NCBI GenBank assembly: GCA_018713325.1
Contig: DVFJ01000010.1
Location: 1-39,053 of the forward strand
Source of the DNA: Candidatus Onthenecus intestinigallinarum
Lineage (GTDB): Bacteria > Bacillota > Clostridia > Christensenellales > Aristaeellaceae
Length of the DNA stretch: 39,053 nucleotides
Reading direction: 5' to 3'
Shown: piece after piece, positions 32,239 through 39,053 of the stretch
Layout: every line of letters starts with the position of its first letter
Numbering within the stretch: the first letter of the stretch is position 1
Notes under the pieces: generated by a model
Told to the model about the DNA's origin: nothing
What the model saw: the letters and a program-made list of their open reading frames with translations, nothing else
Database searches by the model: none
Position numbers and translations under genes: made by a program

Positions 32239-32267
32239 ATTATAACAACGCCGCGCGCGCGTGTCAA
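32239..32267 (-). promoter_or_regulatory. Consensus promoter of the thrE-SDR unit
   Basis: TTGACA (32267-32262), 17-base GC-only-type spacer and TATAAT (32244-32239): both hexamers perfect at optimal spacing, among the best promoters of the window. Confidence 0.85.
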
Positions 32268-32303
32268 CGCATATGCATTTGATGGGAAATGGGGCGCATG
32301 CGA

Positions 32304-32332
32304 TTGACAAAAATGGATTTTATCCGTATCAT
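32304..32332 (+). promoter_or_regulatory. Promoter of the TPR-like protein operon; decides the start codon
   Basis: TTGACA (32304-32309), a 17-base spacer and TATCAT (32327-32332). Transcription would begin near 32339, so in-frame ATG codons at 32289, 32298, 32313 and 32331 cannot serve as the start. The TTG at 32391 with GGAGG eight bases upstream is used instead. Confidence 0.75.
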
Positions 32333-32390
32333 GTCCAATGGGGGATTTTCGACACGCGGCGCAGCGGCGCCGGAAGCGGAGGCGATACGT

Positions 32391-35123
32391 TTGAAAATTG
32401 ACCTGACATGCCCAATCGAGCTGTTTGCATTCGAGCTGCCCACCCGGGAGCGGGCTGCGTGCAGCCTTACGTTTTTCAATCTGGAGCGAAAGCAGGTGTC
32501 CAGCATCCAGGTGACGATGACCTGCCTGGACCGCCAGGGCGGCATCCTGCAGCGCGCGGTGGAGCGCGTGATGGACCTGCATGGCGCGGGACGGGAGCAC
32601 TTCGTGGCCGATGTGCCGCTGGAGGACAACCCGGACATCGCGCAGATCGAGCTGGTGGTCGAAAAGGTCTGGTTCGACGACGCGTCCATCTGGCGGCGCG
32701 ACAGCGCCTCCACGCAGGAGTACGTGCCCAACGTCATGCCGGAGGGACGCCGCCGCGAGATGCTGCGCTTCGTCGCGGGCGAGGACGCCGTGGGCTATCC
32801 GGAGGAGCAGGGGGCCGTGTGGCTGTGCGTCTGCGGACGCGCCAATGCGGCCGGCGAGACGGTCTGCCGCCGCTGCGAGCGCGCCAAGGACGAGGTGTTC
32901 GCGCGCTTTTCCGAGGACGCGGTCGACGCGGTCATCCAAAAGCGTGAGGACGAGCTGGAGCGCATTGCGCAAAAGGCGCGCCAGGAGGCGTCCGAAAAGG
33001 AGTACGCACGCCAGCAGACCCTGCAAAAGAAGCGCCGCCGTCGCCGCTTGATCGTTCGTTCGGTCGCGGCGGTCGTCATCGTCGCGGTGGGCGCCTATGC
33101 GATTGTGACGTTCGGCGTGCCGGAATTCCAGTACCGCTACGGCCGCTACCTGCTGCAAAACGGCCAGCCCGAGCGCGCCAAGGAGACATTCGTGCGCCTG
33201 GCGGACTATCGCGACGCGGACGCGCAGGCGCTGGAGGCGGAGTATCAGATCGCCCTGGCGCTGCTGCAGGCGGGCGACGAGGCCTCGCTGATCGAGGCGC
33301 AGGAGCGGTTCGCCGCGCTGGAGGGCGAGCAGGCCGCGCAGCAGGAGCAGGAGGCGCGCTATCAGCTGGCGCTGCTGTATCAGACCGCGGGCGATTACGG
33401 CGCGGCGGAGGAGCTGCTGCTCGGGCTTTCGGGCTATGAAGAGGCCGACGCGCACGCGCAGCAGGTCAGCTATGCGCTGGCGGGCGAGGCCGTGCAGGCG
33501 GGCGACTACGAGGCGGCGATCGAGCGCTATGCGGCGCTTTCGGGCTTTGAGGATGCGGACGCGCTGTGCGCGGAGGCGACATACGCGTTTGCCGCGCAGC
33601 AGCAGGAGGGCGGCGCGTTTGCGCGCGCGGCGGAGCTGTTTGATTCCCTGGGGGACTATGAGGACGCCGCAGACCGGGCGAAGGCCTGTCTGTACGCGGA
33701 CGCCGGCGCCGCGATGGAGGAGGGCGACTACGCGCGCGCCGTCGAGGCGTACGAGTCGCTGGGCGCGTACGAGGATGCGCCGTCGCTGCTGACGGCGGCG
33801 CGCTATCACTTGGGCGTGGACCTGATGAACGGCGGCGAGTATGAGGCTGCCAGCGAGCTGCTGCAGAGCCTGGGCGAGTACGAGGACGCGCAGATTCTGT
33901 GGCAGGAGGCGTTGTACCTGCCCGGCATGGCGTCGTTTGGCGAGGGCGACTACGACACGGCGGTCTCCTACCTGACCCGCATCCCGGGCTACAAGGATGC
34001 GGACGAGCAGGCGCAGCGCGCGCGGTTCCTCGCGGCGGAGAGCCTGGCCGAGTCCGGCCGGTTCGACGAGGCGGTAGAGCGCTACGAGGCGCTGGGCGAC
34101 TACGAGGGTGCGGCCTCGCGAGCGCAGCAGACGCGCTACCTGGCCGCGCAGAGCGCCCTGGCCGCGGGCCGCTATGAGGAGGCGGCGGAGCGCTTTGCCG
34201 CGATCGGCGACTACTCCGACGCCTCGCGCAAGGTGCTGCAGGCGCAGTACCTGCAGGCCGACAGCCTCTACGAGGCGGGCGAGTACGAGCAGGCGCAGGC
34301 GATCTTCGCGGCGCTTGGCAGCTATCAGGACGCGCGCGAGCGTGCGCTGGCCTGTCCCTATGCGCAGGGCATGGAGCTGGAGGAAGCCGGATCGTACATG
34401 GAGGCCTCCGAAAAGTACGCGCAGGCCGGGGACTACCTGGATGCGGCGCGGCGCGCGCAGCTGTGCGTGTACCGCTACGCCGAGCAGTGCGAGGAGGAGG
34501 GCGACCCCGAGGCCGCGGGCGCGGCGTTCCTGTCGCTGGGCGAGTTTGAGGACGCGCCTGCCCGCGCGCAGCAGGTCTACGACGACTGGCTGCAGGCCAC
34601 GTGGCTGGATCTGAACCTGGAGATGGACGTGGGCAACTACGCGCCGGTCGTCGAGGGCTGCAAGCCCTATGTGGGCAAGGACCTGCCCGCGCCCTACGAC
34701 GGCTTCGACGCGCTGTACGAGGAGGCCAACTACCGCTATGCGCGCCGGCTCATCTCTCAGGGATCGGAGCTGGAGGCGCTGCCGTACCTGCGCGAGGCCA
34801 ACGGCTACGGCGAGAGCGAGGAATTGCTGGAGGGCTACATCTACCTCATCCTGGGCACGTGGTCGCCGGACGAAGAGGGCAGGCCGATGCAGTTCCGGGA
34901 GGATGGAACGTGCACGTTCGAGGGCCAGGAGCGCTACTTTGACGTCAACGGTTACGCCGTGCTGATCGGCGGGGAGCCCGAGCCGTCGCAGGCAGTGTTC
35001 CAGATCGTCTCCATGGACGCGCAGCGCATGACGCTCAAGCGCGAGGAGGACGGCGCGACCGTGCGCTACACGCGCGTGCAGCCCGCGCAGGACGACGCGG
35101 CCGGGCAGGAAGGGGACGAATGA
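32391..35123 (+). CDS. Membrane-anchored zinc-ribbon protein with TPR-like repeats
   Basis: The 910-residue product has five parts. An N-terminal domain of unknown fold (1-140) starts MKIDLTCPIELFAFELPTRE. A zinc ribbon follows with C146-x-C148 and C159-x-x-C162. A charged, probably coiled-coil stretch with a basic end covers about 175-220. One membrane segment is at about 221-241. Then come at least 12 repeats of 34-40 residues (about 246-735), built on G-x-Y-x-x-A...L-G-x-Y-x-D-A. The C-terminal domain (about 822 on, LGTWSPDEEG) resembles lipocalin-like calycin ends. Architecture suggests a cytoplasmic sensor or adaptor with an extracytoplasmic scaffold; the exact function is unknown. It overlaps the next gene in ATGA. 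TTG start justified by promoter and ribosome binding site. Confidence 0.8.
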   Translation: MKIDLTCPIELFAFELPTRERAACSLTFFNLERKQVSSIQVTMTCLDRQGGILQRAVERVMDLHGAGREHFVADVPLEDNPDIAQIELVVEKVWFDDASIWRRDSASTQEYVPNVMPEGRRREMLRFVAGEDAVGYPEEQGAVWLCVCGRANAAGETVCRRCERAKDEVFARFSEDAVDAVIQKREDELERIAQKARQEASEKEYARQQTLQKKRRRRRLIVRSVAAVVIVAVGAYAIVTFGVPEFQYRYGRYLLQNGQPERAKETFVRLADYRDADAQALEAEYQIALALLQAGDEASLIEAQERFAALEGEQAAQQEQEARYQLALLYQTAGDYGAAEELLLGLSGYEEADAHAQQVSYALAGEAVQAGDYEAAIERYAALSGFEDADALCAEATYAFAAQQQEGGAFARAAELFDSLGDYEDAADRAKACLYADAGAAMEEGDYARAVEAYESLGAYEDAPSLLTAARYHLGVDLMNGGEYEAASELLQSLGEYEDAQILWQEALYLPGMASFGEGDYDTAVSYLTRIPGYKDADEQAQRARFLAAESLAESGRFDEAVERYEALGDYEGAASRAQQTRYLAAQSALAAGRYEEAAERFAAIGDYSDASRKVLQAQYLQADSLYEAGEYEQAQAIFAALGSYQDARERALACPYAQGMELEEAGSYMEASEKYAQAGDYLDAARRAQLCVYRYAEQCEEEGDPEAAGAAFLSLGEFEDAPARAQQVYDDWLQATWLDLNLEMDVGNYAPVVEGCKPYVGKDLPAPYDGFDALYEEANYRYARRLISQGSELEALPYLREANGYGESEELLEGYIYLILGTWSPDEEGRPMQFREDGTCTFEGQERYFDVNGYAVLIGGEPEPSQAVFQIVSMDAQRMTLKREEDGATVRYTRVQPAQDDAAGQEGDE
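33130..34600 (+). repeat. Array of 12 or more TPR/Sel1-like coding repeats
   Basis: Repeat ends are easy to follow by their aromatic-x-acid-Ala cores: DYRDADA, GYEEADA, GFEDADA, DYEDAAD, AYEDAPS, EYEDAQI, GYKDADE, DYEGAAS, DYSDASR, SYQDARE, DYLDAAR and EFEDAPA. Unit length is 34-40 residues. DNA sequence between units has diverged, so the array is old rather than freshly amplified. Confidence 0.8.
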
Positions 35124-35509
35124 AAAAGAAGGACTTTGTGCTGATCGCATCCGTCGCGCTGGTCGCCGTCGCGGCGCTGTTCCTCTTGCCGCTCTGGGAG
35201 ACGCGCGACGTGTCGCGGGTGATCGTCACGGTCGACGGGGCCGAAGCGCTCAACGTGTCGCTTGCGCAGGACGGCGTGTATGACATCCCGCAGGCGGACG
35301 GCGCCGTCAACGTCATCGAGGTGGCGGACGGCGGCGTGCGCATGGTGCAGGCCAACTGCCGCGACGGCCTGTGCGTCCAGCAGGGCGAGACGCGCCGCGC
35401 AGCCAAGTCGATCGTGTGCCTGCCGCATCGGTTGGTCGTGCGCCTGGCGGCGGATGAGCAGGAGCAGGATCAGACGCCCCTGGACGGCGTGGACGTCGTC
35501 GTCCGATGA
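35120..35509 (+). CDS. NusG-domain-II (DUF1312) membrane-anchored protein
   Basis: A 129-residue protein with an N-terminal membrane anchor (about 7-26) and a beta-rich NusG domain II-like extracytoplasmic domain: ANCRDGLCVQQGE and SIVCLPHRLVVRL are diagnostic, with three cysteines at 80, 85 and 100. It is not the transcription factor NusG; these proteins often sit with genes for redox or lipid transport in Firmicutes. It starts inside the TPR gene's stop (ATGA), so the two are probably made together. Confidence 0.88.
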   Translation: MKKKDFVLIASVALVAVAALFLLPLWETRDVSRVIVTVDGAEALNVSLAQDGVYDIPQADGAVNVIEVADGGVRMVQANCRDGLCVQQGETRRAAKSIVCLPHRLVVRLAADEQEQDQTPLDGVDVVVR

Positions 35510-35522
35510 GAGGAGGAATGCG

Positions 35523-36770
35523 ATGAATCTGGCCAAATGGTGGCGCGAAGACGCCTGCGCGCAGGTGAATGCGCGCCACGTGGATGTGATGGACGGCATC
35601 CGCGCGCTGTGCATCTTCATCGTCGCCTGGTATCACATCTGGCAGCAGTCCTGGCTCTGGCCGACGCTCGACGTGGGCGGCTGCTTTACGCTCAACTTCG
35701 ACCCGCTGGTGCGCTCCGGCTACATCTGGGTGGACGCGATGCTGCTCATCAGCGGCTTTCTGCTCTTTTTGCCCTATGCGCGCGAGCTGGACAGCCCCGC
35801 GCCGCGCATGCCGGAGGCGGCCGGCTTTTACGTGCGCCGCGCGCTGCGCATCCTGCCCTCCTACTGGCTGAGCGTGCTGTCGATCTTCTGCTTCGCCGCG
35901 CTGCCATCGGGCGCGTATCACAGCACGTCGTACATGCTGCGCGACCTGATCAGCCACCTGACGTTCACGCACGTGTTCGCCTACGACACCTATGTGGCCA
36001 CGCAGCTGAACGTCGTGCTGTGGACGCTGGCGGTCGAAGTGCAGTTCTATCTGATCTTTCCGCTGCTGGCGCGCGCGTTCTTCCGAAAGCCCGCGCTGAC
36101 GTATGCGCTCATGCTGGGCGCGTCGCTGCTGTATCGCGGGCTGGTGCTGGCCACGTGCACGGACACGACGCTGCTGGTCAACCAGCTGCCGGCTTTTTTC
36201 GACGTGTACGCCAACGGCTTCCTCGCGGCGGTCGTGTTTGTGCGCCTGACGCGCGACCTGCGCCATACGCCCTGTACGCGCATCCTGTTCACCGCGCTGT
36301 CCGTCATGCTGCTGTGCGTCGTGTGGCACATCGTCGTGCGCCAGGCGGGCTCGGGCTCAACCGAGGAGATCCGCCGCGGGCAGATGATCCACCGCTACGC
36401 GTTCAGCGCGGTGCTCTCGGCGTTCATCGTCTGCACGGCCAACGCGGGCGCGCTGTGGCGCTTCCTCTTCTCCAACCGGCTGATGCGCTACCTGTCGGCG
36501 GTCTCGTTCAACTTCTACATCTGGCATCAGTACCTGGCGGTCAAGCTGCGGGAGTGGGGCATTCCGCCCTCCGTCTCCGCGCAGCCGAACTTCGACGGCG
36601 AGATGCCCTGGCAGTGGCAGTACACGCTGCTGTGCTTTGCGCTGGCGCTTTTCGTCGCCACGCTGATCACCTACGCATTCGAGCGGCCCATCGCGCGCCT
36701 GGGCGCGCGTGTCTATAGCGCCCGCAGGGCGGGGCGCAAGCCAAAGGACGATCTGCGCGCCCGTGGTTGA
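35523..36770 (+). CDS. Acyltransferase-3 family membrane protein
   Basis: A 415-residue polytopic protein of the acyltransferase 3 (OafA/WecH-like) family, which adds acetyl or other acyl groups to sugars of envelope polymers. It opens with the family pattern MDGIRALCIFIVAWYH at about 22-37, with the key His in AWYH, followed by FRR-type loop YVRRALRILPSYW. Ten or so membrane segments follow. There is no fused SGNH domain. AGGAGG (35511-35516) precedes ATG 35523. Position third in the TPR operon suggests envelope modification as a common theme; the acceptor is unknown. Confidence 0.88.
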   Translation: MNLAKWWREDACAQVNARHVDVMDGIRALCIFIVAWYHIWQQSWLWPTLDVGGCFTLNFDPLVRSGYIWVDAMLLISGFLLFLPYARELDSPAPRMPEAAGFYVRRALRILPSYWLSVLSIFCFAALPSGAYHSTSYMLRDLISHLTFTHVFAYDTYVATQLNVVLWTLAVEVQFYLIFPLLARAFFRKPALTYALMLGASLLYRGLVLATCTDTTLLVNQLPAFFDVYANGFLAAVVFVRLTRDLRHTPCTRILFTALSVMLLCVVWHIVVRQAGSGSTEEIRRGQMIHRYAFSAVLSAFIVCTANAGALWRFLFSNRLMRYLSAVSFNFYIWHQYLAVKLREWGIPPSVSAQPNFDGEMPWQWQYTLLCFALALFVATLITYAFERPIARLGARVYSARRAGRKPKDDLRARG

Positions 36771-36793
36771 CGCGCAGGAAGGAGGCATTTCCC

Positions 36794-37909
36794 ATGCAGG
36801 ATCCCAGACTGGAAAAGCTGGCCCGCAACATCGTGCGCTATGCGTGCGACGTGAAGCCGGGCGAAAACGTGCTGATCGAAAACACCGGCTTTGAGCGCGC
36901 CTTCGTCGTCGCGCTCGTGCGCGAGGTGTACGCGGCGGGCGGCCGTCCGTTCGTCGACATCAAGGACCCGGCGGTCAACCGCGCGCTGATGCAGGGCGCG
37001 ACGGAGGAGCAGCTGCGGCTCATGGCGCAGGTGGAGAGCCTGCGCATGGAGAACATGCAGGCCTACATCGGCATCCGCGCGGGCGACAACATGATGGAGA
37101 CCGGCGACGTGCCCGGCGACCGGCAGCAGTTGTACGCCCGCCTGTTCAGCCACCCCGTGCACAGCCTCATCCGCGTGCCGCACACCAAGTGGGTCGTGCT
37201 GCGCTACCCGACGCCCTCCATGGCGCAGGCGGCGAACATGTCCACCGAGGCGTTTGAGGACCACTACTTCGACGTGTGCAACCTCGACTACGCCAAGATG
37301 AGCCGCGCCATGGACGCGCTGGTCGCGCGCATGGAGAAGGCGGAGCAGGTGCGCATCGTCGGCCCGGGCACGGACCTGACGTTCTCCATTCAGGGCATGC
37401 CCGCCATCAAGTGCGACGGCAGGCTGAACATCCCCGACGGCGAGGTGTTCACCGCGCCCGTGCGCGACAGCGTCAACGGCACGCTGACCTACAACGCGCC
37501 CAGCCTGTACCAGGGCACGACGTTTGAAAACGTGCGCCTCACGTTCAAGGACGGCAAGATCATCGAGGCGACGGCCAACGACACGGAGAAGGTCAACCGC
37601 ATCTTCGACACCGACGAGGGCGCGCGCTACGTGGGCGAGTTCGCCATCGGCGTCAACCCCTACATCACCCAGGCCATCAAGGACACGCTCTTTGACGAGA
37701 AGATCGCCGGCTCCTTCCACTTCACGCCCGGCAACTGCTACGACGAGTGCCCCAATGGCAACAAGAGCGCCATCCACTGGGATCTGGTGTGCATCCAGAC
37801 GCCCGAATACGGCGGCGGAGAGATGTACTTTGACGGCGAGCTGATCCGCAAGGACGGCCTGTTCCTGCCGAAGGATCTGCGCTGCCTCAATCCCGACGCG
37901 CTCAAGTGA
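36794..37909 (+). CDS. M29 family aminopeptidase
   Basis: A cytoplasmic metallo-aminopeptidase of 371 residues of the AmpS/aminopeptidase T group, removing N-terminal residues from peptides. Probable metal ligands by pattern are Glu217 in NIPDGEVFTAP, Glu282 in VGEFAIGVN, His309, and His328/Asp330 in KSAIHWDLV. Length is slightly below the 400-410 residues usual for the family, mainly at the N-terminus. AAGGAGG precedes ATG 36794. It follows the acyltransferase by 23 bases and ends the operon. Confidence 0.92.
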   Translation: MQDPRLEKLARNIVRYACDVKPGENVLIENTGFERAFVVALVREVYAAGGRPFVDIKDPAVNRALMQGATEEQLRLMAQVESLRMENMQAYIGIRAGDNMMETGDVPGDRQQLYARLFSHPVHSLIRVPHTKWVVLRYPTPSMAQAANMSTEAFEDHYFDVCNLDYAKMSRAMDALVARMEKAEQVRIVGPGTDLTFSIQGMPAIKCDGRLNIPDGEVFTAPVRDSVNGTLTYNAPSLYQGTTFENVRLTFKDGKIIEATANDTEKVNRIFDTDEGARYVGEFAIGVNPYITQAIKDTLFDEKIAGSFHFTPGNCYDECPNGNKSAIHWDLVCIQTPEYGGGEMYFDGELIRKDGLFLPKDLRCLNPDALK

Positions 37910-37974
37910 GCCGCCCGGCGGGGGCAAACCTTTGGGAAAATTTTCACAAGAAGGCTGAAATTGTCGCAAGGCTC

Positions 37975-38003
37975 TTGCAAATTGCCGCGCAATTGGTTAC
38001 AAT
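37975..38003 (+). promoter_or_regulatory. Promoter of gap
   Basis: TTGCAA (37975-37980), 17-base spacer and TACAAT (37998-38003). The AT-rich stretch from 37930 on could act as an UP element. The leader to ATG 38076 is about 65 bases. Confidence 0.65.
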
Positions 38004-38019
38004 ATAAATGGTGCCAGTT

Positions 38020-38034
38020 GCCCTTTGCAAGGGC
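38020..38034 (+). promoter_or_regulatory. Hairpin in the gap leader
   Basis: GCCCTT and AAGGGC flank a TGC loop within the 5' leader. It could stabilise the mRNA or be a binding site such as one for a CggR-like regulator, but nothing shows which; it is short. Confidence 0.3.
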
Positions 38035-38075
38035 GCCGGCTGACATTGAATTTATTGATTCAGGAGGAGATTCCA

Positions 38076-39053
38076 ATGGTTAAGGTTGCCATCAATGGTT
38101 TTGGCCGCATCGGTCGTCTGGCTTTCCGTCAGATGTTTGACGCTGAAGGCTACGAGGTTGTCGCCATCAATGACCTGACCAGCCCGAAGATGCTGGCGCA
38201 CCTGCTCAAGTACGACACCGCGCAGGGCGGCTTCAAGTTCAAGGACTCTGTCTCCTACAAGGAGCCTGTCTTCGAAGAGGACGGCAAGACCGTGAAGGTG
38301 CCGGGCTCCATCACCGTCAACGGCAAGGAGATCACCATCTACGCCAAGCCCAAGGCCAACGAGCTGCCCTGGGGCGAGCTGGACGTGGACGTCGTGCTCG
38401 AGTGCACCGGCTTCTACACCAGCAAGGCCAAGGCCATGGCCCACATCGAGGCCGGCGCCAAGAAGGTCGTCATCTCCGCGCCCGCTGGCAATGACCTGCC
38501 CACCATCGTCTACGCCGTCAACGAGAACACGCTGACCAAGGAAGACAAGATCATCTCCGCGGCTTCCTGCACCACCAACTGCCTGGCGCCCATGGCCAAG
38601 GCCCTGAACGACAAGTACCCCGTCGTTTCCGGCATCATGACCACCGTGCACGCCTACACCGGCGATCAGATGATCCTGGACGGCCCGCACCGCAAGGGCG
38701 ACCTGCGCCGTGCCCGCGCCGGCGCGCAGAACATCGTGCCCAACAGCACCGGCGCTGCCAAGGCCATCGGCCTGGTCATTCCGGAGCTCAACGGCAAGCT
38801 GATCGGCTCTGCGCAGCGTGTGCCCGTGTGCACCGGCTCCACCACCATCCTGGTGGCGGTTGTCAAGGGCAAGGACGTGACGAAGGATTCCATCAACGCC
38901 GCGATGAAGGCTCAGGCCTCCGCGTCCTTCGGCTACAACACCGACGAGATCGTCTCCTCCGACGTCATCGGCATGACCTACGGCTCGCTGTTTGACGCCA
39001 CGCAGACGATGGTCACCAAGATCGACGACGACACCTATCAGGTGCAGGTCGTG
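38076..39053 (+). CDS. gap: Glyceraldehyde-3-phosphate dehydrogenase (3' end cut by window)
   Basis: Glycolytic enzyme oxidising glyceraldehyde-3-phosphate with NAD+. The 326 visible residues begin [20 protein letters not shown]; Asp33 after the second strand (INDL) favours NAD+. Catalytic Cys165 lies in SCTTNC and His192 in TVHAYTGDQ. Only about ten residues should be missing. AGGAGG (38062-38067) precedes ATG 38076. Codon use looks more biased and less GC-extreme than in neighbouring genes, as expected for a highly expressed gene. Confidence 0.96.
   Translation, partial: MVKVAINGFGRIGRLAFRQMFDAEGYEVVAINDLTSPKMLAHLLKYDTAQGGFKFKDSVSYKEPVFEEDGKTVKVPGSITVNGKEITIYAKPKANELPWGELDVDVVLECTGFYTSKAKAMAHIEAGAKKVVISAPAGNDLPTIVYAVNENTLTKEDKIISAASCTTNCLAPMAKALNDKYPVVSGIMTTVHAYTGDQMILDGPHRKGDLRRARAGAQNIVPNSTGAAKAIGLVIPELNGKLIGSAQRVPVCTGSTTILVAVVKGKDVTKDSINAAMKAQASASFGYNTDEIVSSDVIGMTYGSLFDATQTMVTKIDDDTYQVQVV

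Noticed and set aside
32202-35150. A 982-codon open frame on the minus strand opposite the TPR-like gene
   Set aside because: It is an antisense shadow: the GC-rich third positions and repeats of the real gene leave the opposite frame open. No family motif, no ribosome binding site and highly skewed composition.
1-39053. tRNA or rRNA genes
   Set aside because: The gaps between genes are all under about 250 bases and I saw no cloverleaf-like segment with conserved TTCGA or CCA end; a tRNA search program was not available.

Overview
The window is a GC-rich chromosomal segment, most likely from an anaerobic, endospore-forming member of the Clostridia (Bacillota). Pointers are sporulation-type genes (yunB, a DUF2953-ytfJ/gerW pair, a DacF-like D,D-carboxypeptidase), AGGAGG ribosome binding sites, frequent TTG starts, sigma-A promoters lying in short AT-rich gaps, a VanR-like response regulator and Clostridia-type versions of HisRS, dUTPase and PBP1A. 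I cannot name the genus. Nothing indicates a plasmid or phage genome.

Layout: (1) 1-866 is the AT-richer edge of an integrative element: a truncated VanR-like regulator, a 57-residue HTH protein and the C-terminal stub of a serine recombinase. (2) 870-4378 holds bioY under a promoter with a BirA-like operator, tspO, and a plus-strand operon of an AEC transporter, thymidine kinase and a MobB-like GTPase. (3) 4441-8471 holds an AT-richer QueG-like Fe-S protein, a dUTPase fused to a free-methionine sulfoxide reductase, a phosphohexomutase and a small membrane protein. (4) 8563-13902 holds a phosphoribosyltransferase, an SGNH hydrolase, a triple-LysM protein and, convergently, PBP1A. (5) 13964-15571 holds yunB and yebC. 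(6) 15584-25241 is a long minus-strand unit: xthA, a YfcE-type phosphodiesterase, an ATP-grasp ligase, then four large polytopic GT-C-like membrane proteins of two alternating types (I-II-I-II). (7) 25304-30257 holds DUF2953-ytfJ, hisS (minus) and dacF-GNAT-rluB. (8) 30264-32267 holds a split ThrE-type exporter and a short-chain dehydrogenase on the minus strand. (9) 32304-37909 is an operon of a zinc-ribbon/membrane/TPR-like repeat protein, a NusG-domain-II protein, an acyltransferase-3 protein and an M29 aminopeptidase. (10) gap starts at 38076 and runs off the window.

Much of the content concerns the cell envelope (PBP1A, DacF-like, LysM, acyltransferase, GT-C array) and nucleotide-pool or DNA maintenance (tdk, dUTPase, xthA, phosphoribosyltransferase). 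The best candidates for something undescribed are the duplicated two-gene GT-C module with its ATP-grasp partner, and the dUTPase-fRMsr fusion. Functions are inferred from remembered family motifs; no search was run.
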